In this document: positions 55,424 to 63,470 of the stretch, in pieces | How positions within the stretch are numbered: position 1 is the first letter of the stretch | How the letters are laid out: every line of letters starts with the position of its first letter | DNA from: Corynebacterium doosanense CAU 212 = DSM 45436 | GTDB lineage: Bacteria; Actinomycetota; Actinomycetes; Mycobacteriales; Mycobacteriaceae | Length of the DNA stretch: 64,000 nt | Assembly: GCF_000767055.1 (NCBI RefSeq) | Contig: NZ_CP006764.1 | Coordinates: 248,001-312,000 of the forward strand | Direction of reading: 5' to 3' | The notes under the pieces: model-generated | Databases searched by the model: none | What the model saw: only the letters and a program-made list of their open reading frames with translations | Told to the model about the DNA's origin: nothing | Position numbers and translations under genes: made by a program

Positions 55424-55439
55424 TGTGAGAAACTTCATG
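55424..55439. promoter_or_regulatory. GlxR-like half-consensus site between ponA and whcA
   Basis: TGTGAGAAACTTCATG matches the GlxR/CRP pattern TGTGA-N6-TCACA in the first arm fully and the second arm in TCA. It lies about 85 bases before whcA and 83 before the ponA start. Binding is not shown. Confidence 0.4.
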
Positions 55440-55523
55440 TGTCTGATTTTCTGGAGTGGAGATCACCGGCCCGCTCGAAGGCGTCGGCAGGCCCGCTGTA
55501 GGCCCCTAGGGAGATAGCTGAAG

Positions 55524-55874
55524 ATGAACGCGTTGGTGACAGAAGCAGCAGAAAAGACCAGGGTCACGCCCGAGGAGTACATGCGTGCGTACTGGGTCAC
55601 CCGAGCCCACTGCCGGGCGGGAGATCCCGATCTCCTGTTCGTGCGTGGCGCCGAACAGCGCGGCGTAGCGGCCTCGGTGTGTGGTCGATGCCCGGTCGCC
55701 GACCAGTGCCTCGCCGACGCGCTGGACAACCGCATTGAATTCGGTGTCTGGGGTGGCTTCACCGAACGTCAGCGCCGCGCGCTGCTGCGTGCACACCCCG
55801 ACGTGACCAGCTGGGCACAGTTCTTCGCTGACGGCGGGGAGATCGCCGGGTTGGGAGAACTTTCCCCGCGGTAG
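55524..55874 (+). CDS. whcA: WhiB-family iron–sulfur regulator
   Basis: A 116-residue redox-sensing protein. The four cluster Cys are in HCRAG and VCGRCPVADQCLADAL (C..CxxCxxxxxC), followed by the GVWGG turn (FGVWGGFTERQRRALLRAH) that defines WhiB proteins. Its position opposite ponA matches C. glutamicum whcA, a negative regulator of oxidative-stress genes. ATG 55524; the GlxR-like site lies upstream. Confidence 0.9.
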   Translation: MNALVTEAAEKTRVTPEEYMRAYWVTRAHCRAGDPDLLFVRGAEQRGVAASVCGRCPVADQCLADALDNRIEFGVWGGFTERQRRALLRAHPDVTSWAQFFADGGEIAGLGELSPR

Positions 55875-55894
55875 GTGGCGGTAGGGTGGCAACC

Positions 55895-56050
55895 ATGACT
55901 TCTTGGGAATATGCCACCGTGCCCCTGCTCAGCCACGCAACCACCCAGATCCTCAACACCTGGGGAGAGGACGGATGGGAGCTCGTGTCCGTCACGCCGG
56001 GCCCGAACCCGGAGAACTCCATCGCCTACATGAAGCGACAGGTGCAGTAG
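55895..56050 (+). CDS. Short DUF4177-like protein
   Basis: A 51-residue protein: MTSWEYATVPLLSHATTQIL followed by NTWGEDGWELVSVTPGPNPE and MKRQVQ. WxYxTVP and GEDGWELVSV are the family's hallmarks. Its stop is immediately followed by the RidA ATG. Conserved in Corynebacterium and Mycobacterium at the same spot; function unknown. Short but clearly coding by codon bias and conservation as remembered. Confidence 0.82.
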   Translation: MTSWEYATVPLLSHATTQILNTWGEDGWELVSVTPGPNPENSIAYMKRQVQ

Positions 56051-56530
56051 ATGACCGCCAGCGCACGGCTCGCTGAACTGGGAATCTCCCTGCCCGCGCC
56101 CGTGGCACCCCTGGGCTCGTACACCGCCGCGACGGTGGTCGGCGAGCAGGTGTGGACGTCCGGGCAGCTGCCGATGGTGGACGGCGCCCTCCCGCTGACC
56201 GGCGCGGTCGGCGCCGACGTCACCCCCGAGCAGGCGCAGAGTCTCGCCCGGACCGCCGCGCTCAACGCCCTCGCCGCCATCGACGGCGCGGTCGGGATCG
56301 ACAACGTCACCCGCGTGCTCAAGCTCGTGGTCTTCGTCTCCTCAGCCCCGGACTTCTACGGTCAGCCGCAGGTGGCCAACGGCGCCTCCGACTACATGAC
56401 CGAGATCTTCGGTGACGCCGGAGTGCATGTGCGCTCGGCAGTCGGCGTCGCCGCTCTGCCCGCGAATTCCCCGGTGGAGATCGAAGTGGTCGTAGAGGTC
56501 TCAGGATCCCACCCGGAGAAGCTAAGCTGA
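56051..56530 (+). CDS. RidA/YjgF-family protein
   Basis: A 159-residue protein with the RidA fold: GEQVWTSGQLPMVDGALPLT, ARTAALNALAAIDGAVGIDN, VLKLVVFVSSAPDF and VRSAVGVAALPANSPVEIEV. The Arg of VRSAVGV is the imine-binding residue of the family. It directly abuts the DUF4177-like gene and is 5 bases before the MBL hydrolase. It probably hydrolyses reactive enamines/imines; this longer group is less studied. Confidence 0.9.
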   Translation: MTASARLAELGISLPAPVAPLGSYTAATVVGEQVWTSGQLPMVDGALPLTGAVGADVTPEQAQSLARTAALNALAAIDGAVGIDNVTRVLKLVVFVSSAPDFYGQPQVANGASDYMTEIFGDAGVHVRSAVGVAALPANSPVEIEVVVEVSGSHPEKLS

Positions 56531-56535
56531 TCCGC

Positions 56536-57351
56536 ATGGAGCACCCTGCCTACAATCAACTCCGTCCGGTCACCGAATCCGTGGGGGTCGTCCTGTGCGG
56601 AAACCCCAGCTACGCAGCCCTGGAGGGGACAAATTCCTGGATCGTCCGGGCCCCCGACGACGACGTGTCCATCGTCGTCGACCCGGGCCCCGAGGATGAG
56701 GGCCACCTCAACAGCCTGTCCGCGAAGGCGGAGACCGTCGGGCTCATCCTGCTGACGCACCGCCACCACGATCACGCGGACGGCGCCCAGCGACTGCACC
56801 AGCTCACCGGCGCACCGGTGCGGGCGTTCGACGAGCAGTACTGCTTCGGCGGGGAGCCACTGAAGGACGGGGAGATCATTACCCTCGACGAGGTCACGCC
56901 GCAGATTGAGGTCGTGCACACCCCCGGCCACACCAGCGACTCCGCATCCTTCTTCGTCTACAGCGATATCGCGGGGGAGTCGGAGCTCGAGGGCATCCTC
57001 ACCGGCGACACCATCGCCGGGCGCCACACGACGATGATCTCCGAGACCGACGGCGACCTCGGCGCCTACCTTGACTCCCTGGCCAACCTGGAGAAGCGCG
57101 GTCAGTCCGTCCGCCTGCTGCCCGGGCACGGCGCGGACGGCGAGGACGTCGCGGCCTTCGCCCGGAAGTACATCGCCCGTCGCCACCACCGCCTGGATCA
57201 GATCCGTGAGACGAGGCAACGGCTGGGCAAGGACGTCACCGTGACTGAACTCGTGCACGAGATGTACCAGGACGTCGATCCGGTGCTCCGGGACGCGGCG
57301 GCGCAGTCCACCCGCGTCGCGCTGCGTTACCTCGACGCCCAGGACGCCTAG
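56536..57351 (+). CDS. MBL-fold metallohydrolase
   Basis: A 271-residue hydrolase with LLTHRHHDHADGAQRLHQL (HxHxDH), VVHTPGHTSDSASFFV (second His), and LTGDTIAGRHTTM (bridging Asp). The C-terminal helical part (RHHRLDQIRETRQRLGKD) is like beta-lactamase-like proteins of the LACTB2 type, some of which are RNases; the substrate here is not known. ATG 56536; terminator follows. Same operon as RidA. Confidence 0.88.
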   Translation: MEHPAYNQLRPVTESVGVVLCGNPSYAALEGTNSWIVRAPDDDVSIVVDPGPEDEGHLNSLSAKAETVGLILLTHRHHDHADGAQRLHQLTGAPVRAFDEQYCFGGEPLKDGEIITLDEVTPQIEVVHTPGHTSDSASFFVYSDIAGESELEGILTGDTIAGRHTTMISETDGDLGAYLDSLANLEKRGQSVRLLPGHGADGEDVAAFARKYIARRHHRLDQIRETRQRLGKDVTVTELVHEMYQDVDPVLRDAAAQSTRVALRYLDAQDA

Positions 57352-57372
57352 CTCGCACCCGGACAGCGCACC

Positions 57373-57407
57373 AGAAAACGGCCCCTCCGAAGGAGGGGCC
57401 GTTTTCT
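57373..57407. terminator. Bidirectional terminator between MBL gene and glxR
   Basis: AGAAAACGGCCCCTCC pairs perfectly with GGAGGGGCCGTTTTCT. It is symmetrical and serves both convergent genes. Confidence 0.93.
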
Positions 57408-57413
57408 GCGGGG

Positions 57414-58097
57414 CTAACGGGCGCGCTTGGCCAGGTGCTCGGTGTCGACGATGACCACCGACCTGCCCTCCAGGCGGATCCACCCGCGGTGGGCGAAGGT
57501 GGCCAGGGCCTTGTTCACGGTCTCCCGGGAGGCGCCGACGAGCTGGGCGATCTCCTCCTGGGTGAGGTCGTGGTTGACTCGCAGCGAGCTACCCTCCTGG
57601 ATGCCGAAGCGGTTAGCCAGCTGCAGCAGCGTCTTGGCCACGCGGCCCGGCACGTCGGTGAAGATGAGGTCGGCGAGCGAGGCGTTGGTCCGGCGCAGAC
57701 GACGGGCCAGCACGCGGAGCAGCTGCTGGGAGATCTCGGGGTGATCCGAGATCCACTTCTTCAGCAGTTCGGAATTCATGGTGGCAGCCTGGACCTCGGT
57801 GACACACACGGCGGAGGAGGTGCGCGGACCGGGATCGAAGATGGACAGCTCGCCGAACATGTCGGAGGGTCCCATCACGGTGAGCAGGTTCTCGCGGCCA
57901 TCACTGGCGTGGCGGGCGAGCTTCACCTTGCCGGAGATGATGATGTAGAGCCGGTCGCCGGGCTCACCCTCGTCGAAGATCGTGGTGCCGCGCGCAAAGT
58001 TGGCGGACTCCAGCTCGGTGATGAGGCTGTTGACCGCGCTGGGGTCCACCCCCTGGAAAATTCCGGCCCGGGACAGGATCTCCTGAACGTTCTCCAT
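57414..58097 (-). CDS. glxR: CRP/FNR-family global regulator
   Basis: A 227-residue cAMP-responsive regulator. The cyclic-nucleotide domain reads [20 protein letters not shown], with [20 protein letters not shown] (cAMP pocket, Arg-Thr-Ser); the HTH is [20 protein letters not shown]. The sequence is very like C. glutamicum GlxR, which controls hundreds of genes. ATG 58097 (MENVQEIL). Confidence 0.95.
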   Translation of the reverse strand: MENVQEILSRAGIFQGVDPSAVNSLITELESANFARGTTIFDEGEPGDRLYIIISGKVKLARHASDGRENLLTVMGPSDMFGELSIFDPGPRTSSAVCVTEVQAATMNSELLKKWISDHPEISQQLLRVLARRLRRTNASLADLIFTDVPGRVAKTLLQLANRFGIQEGSSLRVNHDLTQEEIAQLVGASRETVNKALATFAHRGWIRLEGRSVVIVDTEHLAKRAR

Positions 58098-58140
58098 CTA
58101 CTGCTCCTCGCTCATCGACGGTGCGATTGCGTGTTAGGTG

Positions 58141-58158
58141 TGGTCAGCATTGTGACCA
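58141..58158. promoter_or_regulatory. Dyad upstream of glxR
   Basis: TGGTCAGCATTGTGACCA is a perfect 6-base inverted repeat with a 6-base spacer, 44 bases before the glxR start. It has the same geometry as CRP-type sites but different arms. Autoregulation is possible. Confidence 0.45.
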
Positions 58159-58283
58159 GGAAAGTCTAAATATGTGTTGCCGGCCACTCTACAGTGCAAT
58201 TGGTCACTGCATGTGCATGGAGGGGAAACAAGTCACAAACGGACCTCGCCGTACCAAAAGATATGCCCTAGGGCGCGGAAGCG

Positions 58284-58445
58284 TCAGGAGTCGGTGTCGG
58301 CACGGGTTTCCGCGCCCGGCTCCGGGTGTGCACTGGCGTTCACGGGCACCGGTGGCTGGTGGAGAACGACGGCCTCCAGCCGCTCCATCCACAGAACGAA
58401 CAGCGCCAGGGCCACCGGCACGATGAGTACGAGGATGACGATCAT
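58284..58445 (-). CDS. Small single-helix membrane protein
   Basis: A 53-residue protein: MIVILVLIVPVALALFVLWM is a membrane helix; a hydrophilic tail HPEPGAETRADTDS ends it. It lies divergent from nth and 186 bases before glxR. A homologue exists near glxR in other corynebacteria as I recall. Function unknown. Confidence 0.6.
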   Translation of the reverse strand: MIVILVLIVPVALALFVLWMERLEAVVLHQPPVPVNASAHPEPGAETRADTDS

Positions 58446-58484
58446 GGGGCCAATGGTAACCCGGCGACAAACTAGACTGTGCGC

Positions 58485-59303
58485 ATGACTGAGAATCCCC
58501 CGTCCGGCGCTTCGCTGACCTGGACGAAACGGCCGAAGGTCGCGGCGCACGTCGCGGCGCGGGGAAAGGAGACACCTATCGGGACCACTCGCAGGGCCCG
58601 GCGGATCAACCGGACCCTGGCGGTGGCGTACCCGGACGCTCACGCGGAGCTGGACTTCACCAGCCCGCTCGAGCTTCTTGTGGCCACCGTTCTCTCCGCG
58701 CAGACCACCGATGTCCGCGTCAACCAGGTCACCCCGGAGCTCTTCCGCACGTTCCCCGACGCCGGTTCCTACGCTCGGGCGGACCGCGCGGAGATCGAGC
58801 GCATCATCCGCCCGACCGGTTTCTTCCGCGCCAAGGCCGGGCACCTCATCGGGCTGGGCGAGGCGTTGGTCTCGCGTTTCGACGGCCGTGTGCCCGAGGC
58901 CCTCGATGACCTCGTCAGTCTCCCCGGGGTGGGCAGAAAGACCGCGCACGTGGTTCGTGGCAATGCCTTCGACCTGCCTGGACTGACCGTCGATACGCAC
59001 TTTCAGCGGCTGGTGAAGCGTCTCAAACTGGTGGCTCCGACCGCGGAACGCGATGCGGTGACGATTGAGCATGCGGTGGCGGAGGTCATCGAGAAAAAGG
59101 AGTGGACGATGTTCTCCCACCGGCTGATCTGGCACGGACGCCGGGTGTGCCACGCGAAGAAACCGGCCTGCGGGGTGTGTTTCCTGGCGGCGGACTGCCC
59201 GTCCTTCGGGGTCGACGGCCCCGCTGACCCGGTGGAGGCTGCGGCCCTGGTGACCTCGCCGGATCGGGAACATCTGCTCGCCATGGCAGGGTGGGACGAG
59301 TGA
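58485..59303 (+). CDS. nth: Endonuclease III
   Basis: A 272-residue DNA glycosylase/AP lyase for oxidised pyrimidines. [20 protein letters not shown] is the HhH with catalytic Lys; [14 protein letters not shown] has the catalytic Asp; the iron–sulfur cluster [17 protein letters not shown] (C-x6-C-x2-C-x5-C) is intact. About 35 extra N-terminal basic residues precede the core. ATG 58485 is chosen over GTG 58479. The tlpA start overlaps its stop. Confidence 0.94.
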   Translation: MTENPPSGASLTWTKRPKVAAHVAARGKETPIGTTRRARRINRTLAVAYPDAHAELDFTSPLELLVATVLSAQTTDVRVNQVTPELFRTFPDAGSYARADRAEIERIIRPTGFFRAKAGHLIGLGEALVSRFDGRVPEALDDLVSLPGVGRKTAHVVRGNAFDLPGLTVDTHFQRLVKRLKLVAPTAERDAVTIEHAVAEVIEKKEWTMFSHRLIWHGRRVCHAKKPACGVCFLAADCPSFGVDGPADPVEAAALVTSPDREHLLAMAGWDE

Positions 59304-59881
59304 ATCGCCGAACCGTCATCCTCTCGGCCGTCGTGGGGATAGTCCTGACTGCGCTGGTCGTGGCCGGGGTGCTGTCCCTGCTGCGGGGCCCGGAAGTCTC
59401 GCCCGAGGCGGCTCCGGAGGACGTGCCCGCCGAGGTCGCTGAAGTCGCCGAGCGGCCCGACTGTCCGGCCGGCGGCGTCGGCGACGTCGAGCTGCCATGC
59501 CTCGGGGGCGAAGACGGCACGTCCGGAACCGAGCAGGGCGTGGTCCTCGCCAACGTCTGGGCCTGGTGGTGCGGACCCTGCCGCGACGAGCTTCCGTACC
59601 TGGAGGATTACGCCCGGTCGCATCCCGGGGTCTCGGTCGTGGGGGTGCACGCAGACTCCAATGCGGCCAATGGCGCGGCGTTCCTCAATGATGTGGGGGT
59701 GGATCTACCGAGCTATCAGGACTCCGACAACTCCTTCGCCGGCACCCTGGGGCTGCCCGGGGTCGTGCCCGTCACCGCACTGTTCGTCGACGGGGAGATG
59801 GTGGAGTTCTTCCCGCGGACCTTCGCCTCTGAGGCGGAGATCGCCCGGGCCGTCGACGACGCACTGGCCGGGGTGTCCTGA
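59300..59881 (+). CDS. TlpA-like thioredoxin-fold membrane protein
   Basis: A 193-residue protein with an N-terminal membrane anchor ([20 protein letters not shown]) and an extracytoplasmic thioredoxin domain: [20 protein letters not shown] has the CxxC. A second Cys pair ([14 protein letters not shown]) precedes. GTG 59300 overlaps the nth stop. It likely reduces disulfides outside the membrane. Confidence 0.88.
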   Translation: MNRRTVILSAVVGIVLTALVVAGVLSLLRGPEVSPEAAPEDVPAEVAEVAERPDCPAGGVGDVELPCLGGEDGTSGTEQGVVLANVWAWWCGPCRDELPYLEDYARSHPGVSVVGVHADSNAANGAAFLNDVGVDLPSYQDSDNSFAGTLGLPGVVPVTALFVDGEMVEFFPRTFASEAEIARAVDDALAGVS

Positions 59882-60594
59882 TGCCCGTGATCCTTCCCCC
59901 CGGACCCGACCACCCCGGCGACAACGTCGAGCTGCGCCCCGACCAGGCCCCACCGTGGCTGCGCCGGCTCGCCGAGAACTCCGGCTCAGATTCGGAGAGC
60001 CGGGCGATCGGCAGGACCGCCAAAGAGGCGGCCGTGCTCGTCCTGCTCAGCGGCGACCCTGCGTCGACGACGCTGGCGGCGGACGCGGGCGTCCTCATCA
60101 CACACCGCTCACCGACGATGCGCTCGCACGCCGGTCAGATGGCCTTTCCCGGAGGCAGGGTGGATCCGGGCGACATCAACGCGGTGGACTGCGCGCTGCG
60201 CGAGGCTTGGGAGGAGACCGGCCTCGACCGCCTGAGTGTCACCCCGCTGGCGCAGTTCGAGTCCGCGCACGTGCGCACCAACAAGAACCCCGTCCACCCC
60301 GTGCTGGCGTACTGGGACGAGCCCTCCGAGCTGGTGGCCACCAGTCTGGAGGAGACCGATGACGTCTACGTCGCCCCCATCGCCGAACTGGCCGACCCCG
60401 CCAACCGGGTCATGGTCAAGTGGTTCACCTACCGTGGCCCGGCGTTTCGTAGCAACGGCTATCTCATCTGGGGATTCACCGGCGCCATCATCGACGCCGC
60501 GCTGCGGGCCGGCGGCTGGGAACAGGAATGGGACCGTCGGTCGACGCGGAGTCTGCGCAGCGAACTGGCGGCGTCGAGGAACCAGGAGTCATAG
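59881..60594 (+). CDS. Nudix hydrolase (CoA pyrophosphatase-like)
   Basis: A 237-residue Nudix protein. GGRVDPGDINAVDCALREAW followed by EETGLD is the Nudix box with the CoA-hydrolase extension (SPTMRSHAGQMAFPGGRVDP, the NuCoA motif region). ATG 59881 overlaps the tlpA stop by one base. It probably hydrolyses CoA or its derivatives. Confidence 0.88.
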   Translation: MPVILPPGPDHPGDNVELRPDQAPPWLRRLAENSGSDSESRAIGRTAKEAAVLVLLSGDPASTTLAADAGVLITHRSPTMRSHAGQMAFPGGRVDPGDINAVDCALREAWEETGLDRLSVTPLAQFESAHVRTNKNPVHPVLAYWDEPSELVATSLEETDDVYVAPIAELADPANRVMVKWFTYRGPAFRSNGYLIWGFTGAIIDAALRAGGWEQEWDRRSTRSLRSELAASRNQES

Positions 60595-60656
60595 GGGAGG
60601 GCGGGTAGAGTCAGAGCGCATCTCTCGCCTGATCCCCGAAGGACCCCGATTACACC

Positions 60657-61853
60657 GTGAGCTCCATCAGCCCAGCCCTCATCGTCGACGCGTTACTCGT
60701 GCTCATCGCACTGTTCGCCGTGCGCAGCGGGTGGCGTCAGGGGGCGGCGGCCTCGGTACTGTCGGCCGTGGGAATCATCGCCGGGCTCATCATCGGTCTG
60801 GCGGTGGCCCCGCTGCTCATGGGCCTGACCACGTCCGTCGTCCTGCGTTTCCTCATCGGGCTCGCCGTGGTGGTGCTGCTCATCGGTATGGGCAACCTCG
60901 TCGGCGCCGTGCTGGGTGCGAATCTGCGGGACCGCATGCGCCAACGCCAGTCCCAGACCTTTGATTCCTTCCTCGGCGCGGTGTTCCAGCTGGTCACCGT
61001 CATGGTGGTGTGCTGGCTGGTCGCCGTACCGCTGGCCACCGGGCTGGGGAACCAGGCCTCCGACGGCATTCGCGGCTCGACGATCCTCCGGGGCATCGAC
61101 CGGGTGACCCCGGACGCGCTCAACACCGTCCCGTCGCGGATCTCCGCCATGCTCGACGAGAGCGGACTGCCCCCGTTGGTCTCGCCGTTCGAGTCCACCA
61201 ACGCCCGCGACGTCCCTGCCCCGAGCGCCACCGTGGCTGACCGGGAGCTCGTGGAGCAGATCCGGCCGTCGATCATCCACGTCATGGGCTCCGCAGAGGA
61301 GTGCAGCCGTCGCCTCATGGGTTCCGGGTTTGTCACCGCCGACGACTACGTGGTCACCAACGCGCACGTCGTCGCCGGCACCAACTCGGTGCGGTTGGAC
61401 ACAGCGCTGGGGGTCAAGGAAGCGGAGGTGGTGTACTTCAACCCCGCCGTCGATGTCGCGGTGCTCCACAGCCCCGGGCTCGGCATCGAGCCGCTGGCCT
61501 GGGCGGAGGAACCCGCCGAGGCGGGTGCCGACGCCATCGTGTTCGGTTACCCGCAGTCGGGCCCCTTCGAGGCCGCCCCCGCCCGCGTCGCGGACCGCAT
61601 CACCATCTCCGGCTCGGACATCTACGCGCAGGGCCAGGTCGAACGTGAGGCCTACACGGCCCGCGGAACCATCCGGGAGGGCAACTCCGGTGGTCCGCTG
61701 GTCAGCACCGACGGCCGGGTCCTCGGGGTGGTCTTCGGCGCGTCCCGGGACTCCTCCGACATCGGCTTCGCCCTGACCGCCCGCGAGGTCCTCGGGCACA
61801 TCGGCGACGTCCGTGACCTGACCACGCCGGTGGACACGCAGAGGTGCGTCTAG
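60657..61853 (+). CDS. marP: MarP-type membrane serine protease
   Basis: A 398-residue protein with four N-terminal helices of the colicin V production type (RSGWRQGAAASVLSAVGIIA, LRFLIGLAVVVLLIGMGNLV) and a periplasmic trypsin domain with VVTNAHVVAG (His), NPAVDVAVLHS (Asp) and REGNSGGPLVSTDG (Ser). Two Cys (EECSRR; TQRCV) match the disulfide of mycobacterial MarP (Rv3671c), which is needed for acid resistance. GTG 60657. Same gene order as in C. glutamicum and M. tuberculosis (nth, tlpA, nudix, marP). Confidence 0.92.
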   Translation: MSSISPALIVDALLVLIALFAVRSGWRQGAAASVLSAVGIIAGLIIGLAVAPLLMGLTTSVVLRFLIGLAVVVLLIGMGNLVGAVLGANLRDRMRQRQSQTFDSFLGAVFQLVTVMVVCWLVAVPLATGLGNQASDGIRGSTILRGIDRVTPDALNTVPSRISAMLDESGLPPLVSPFESTNARDVPAPSATVADRELVEQIRPSIIHVMGSAEECSRRLMGSGFVTADDYVVTNAHVVAGTNSVRLDTALGVKEAEVVYFNPAVDVAVLHSPGLGIEPLAWAEEPAEAGADAIVFGYPQSGPFEAAPARVADRITISGSDIYAQGQVEREAYTARGTIREGNSGGPLVSTDGRVLGVVFGASRDSSDIGFALTAREVLGHIGDVRDLTTPVDTQRCV

Positions 61854-62749
61854 GCGGCGAGAAACGCCGTGAGCTTATCGACGAACGCTTCCGGCGCCTC
61901 CACATGCGGAAGGTTCTTCGCTCCCGCGACGGCCGCCGCCTCCCACCGCACGCCGTCGGCGAGGCGCCTCACCGAACGTTCGTTGACCCCCCGCCACAGC
62001 GACTGCGGTGCATGCAGCATGAGCGTCGGCGCAGTGACCTGCGCGTTCAGTTGCCGGAACGGAACGAGGCCGAGGAGAATGCCCGAAGTGTTCATCATCG
62101 CCGGGGCAGTGGAGCCGATGCGTGCGGCCAACTGCCGCAGCTCCGACTCCTCGCGGTAACCCGCCGTGCGGTGGTACCCGGCCGTGGTGTTGAGGGAGAG
62201 GAAACGGGCCGCCTCCCGGGCGGCGTGGCGCTGGCGTGGACCGCGGAAGGTCAGGTGCCGCGCCAGCAGCCACAGGAACTCCCACGGGCGTTTCCGCACT
62301 GATCGACGCAGGTCACCGGGGTGTGCCGAGGCGACCGACACGAGGGCGGCCACCCGGTCCGGGTGGGTCGTGGCCATTGTCCAAGCCACACTGCCGCCGG
62401 TGTCGCACCCCACGAGCACGGCCTGCTCGTAACCTAGGGCGGGGATGAGGCCGGCGATGTCGCTGACCAGGGTCCCGACGCCGAAGCTGGAACCCGCCGG
62501 AGGTTTATCCGACATGCCGTAACCGCGGAGATCCACGGCCGCGACGCGGTAGCCGGCCCGGGCTAGGGGAGCGATGACGTGGCGGAAATCGAACCAGGCG
62601 CCGAAGGCGTCGTGAAGCAGCAGTACCAGCGGTGACCCCGGTTCCCCGGCGACGGCGATGTGCAGGCGTACCCCGCGGGCATGGACAAATTCGTGGCTGA
62701 ACGGGCCGTCGAGCTTGACCACGTCGGGTGGCGGCGGCATGTCCGTCAT
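61850..62749 (-). CDS. Alpha/beta hydrolase, epoxide-hydrolase type
   Basis: A 299-residue hydrolase. LLLHDAFGAWFDFRHVI is the oxyanion region (HD instead of HG); LVGCDTGGSVAWTMA has Asp as nucleophile (as in epoxide hydrolases and dehalogenases); the catalytic His is in NLPHVEAPEAF. It overlaps the end of marP by 4 bases on the opposite strand. In actinobacteria it lies next to marP. Substrate not known. ATG 62749 or 62740. Confidence 0.87.
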   Translation of the reverse strand: MTDMPPPPDVVKLDGPFSHEFVHARGVRLHIAVAGEPGSPLVLLLHDAFGAWFDFRHVIAPLARAGYRVAAVDLRGYGMSDKPPAGSSFGVGTLVSDIAGLIPALGYEQAVLVGCDTGGSVAWTMATTHPDRVAALVSVASAHPGDLRRSVRKRPWEFLWLLARHLTFRGPRQRHAAREAARFLSLNTTAGYHRTAGYREESELRQLAARIGSTAPAMMNTSGILLGLVPFRQLNAQVTAPTLMLHAPQSLWRGVNERSVRRLADGVRWEAAAVAGAKNLPHVEAPEAFVDKLTAFLAA

Positions 62750-62767
62750 GGACGGGGTCCTTTCGTG

Positions 62768-62803
62768 AAAAAACCGCCCCCCTCGTGATCACGGGGGAGG
62801 CGG
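62768..62803 (-). terminator. Terminator of the holin-X family gene
   Basis: On the minus strand CCGCCTCCCCCGTG and CACGAGGGGGGCGG form a stem around ATCA-like loop, followed by TTTTTTC. It lies between the minus-strand genes at 62820 and 62749. Confidence 0.8.
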
Positions 62804-62819
62804 GGCGACGCTGGTCGTT

Positions 62820-63335
62820 CTAGGTGTAGAGGGCGCTCTGGTCGCCGGTGACCTTCTTGGTGGCCTGGCCCGGGATGAGCTTGGTGTCCTGCTGCACGGA
62901 TGCCATGGTGCGCTTGGGTGCCTGGATCTTCTTGAACCGGTTCCAGCCGATCAGCGCGGCCACGGCAGCGATGACGATCATGATGAGGAACACGATGAGG
63001 AAGGCCGCCCAGCGGTCGAGCCATTTGGCCAGCAGCTCGGCGAGGAAGAAGAAGAAGAAAAAGGAGCTGTACAGCGCAATGACGCCGGCAACGGCGAACA
63101 GCCCGCCGCCGATGGCACCCTTCTTGACCTCGCCGGCGATCTCGGTCTTGGCCAGCTCGATCTCCGAGCGGACGAGGGTGGATACCTGGGCGGACGCGTT
63201 GGAGACGAGATCGCCGAGGGAGGCCTGGCCGGGCCTGGTGGAGTCGACGTCGCTCAGCGGAATCGAGTTGACCTGCCCGGAGAACTTCTCCGCGCCTTCG
63301 GTGAAAAGTCCGTTGTCGTTCACGGGGGTGCTCAC
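62820..63335 (-). CDS. Holin-X family membrane protein (actinobacterial)
   Basis: A 171-residue protein with two helices (FAVAGVIALYSSFFFFFFLA; AAFLIVFLIMIVIAAVAALI) preceded by SLGDLVSNASAQVSTLVRSE and IELAKTEIAGEVKKGAIGGG, typical of the phage holin-superfamily 6 family found in cell-wall actinobacteria. A run of Phe codons reflects a GAA/AAG trinucleotide tract at 63044-63062. ATG 63335. Not a prophage; function unknown. Confidence 0.85.
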   Translation of the reverse strand: MSTPVNDNGLFTEGAEKFSGQVNSIPLSDVDSTRPGQASLGDLVSNASAQVSTLVRSEIELAKTEIAGEVKKGAIGGGLFAVAGVIALYSSFFFFFFLAELLAKWLDRWAAFLIVFLIMIVIAAVAALIGWNRFKKIQAPKRTMASVQQDTKLIPGQATKKVTGDQSALYT

Positions 63336-63470
63336 GTGTGTTACCTGCCTCGGTGATGGTGGGAAATTTTTATGTCTGAGAGTCTAATTAGTCCGGTGAG
63401 TGTACTCGCCATCGGCTACCTTACTGGGATTTTCCGGCGAATGTGGTCTTAAGTGAATACGGGAACCTGC

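Noticed and set aside
62820..63335. Holin-X family gene as a sign of prophage
   Set aside because: The family is chromosomal in actinobacteria and no phage gene is nearby.
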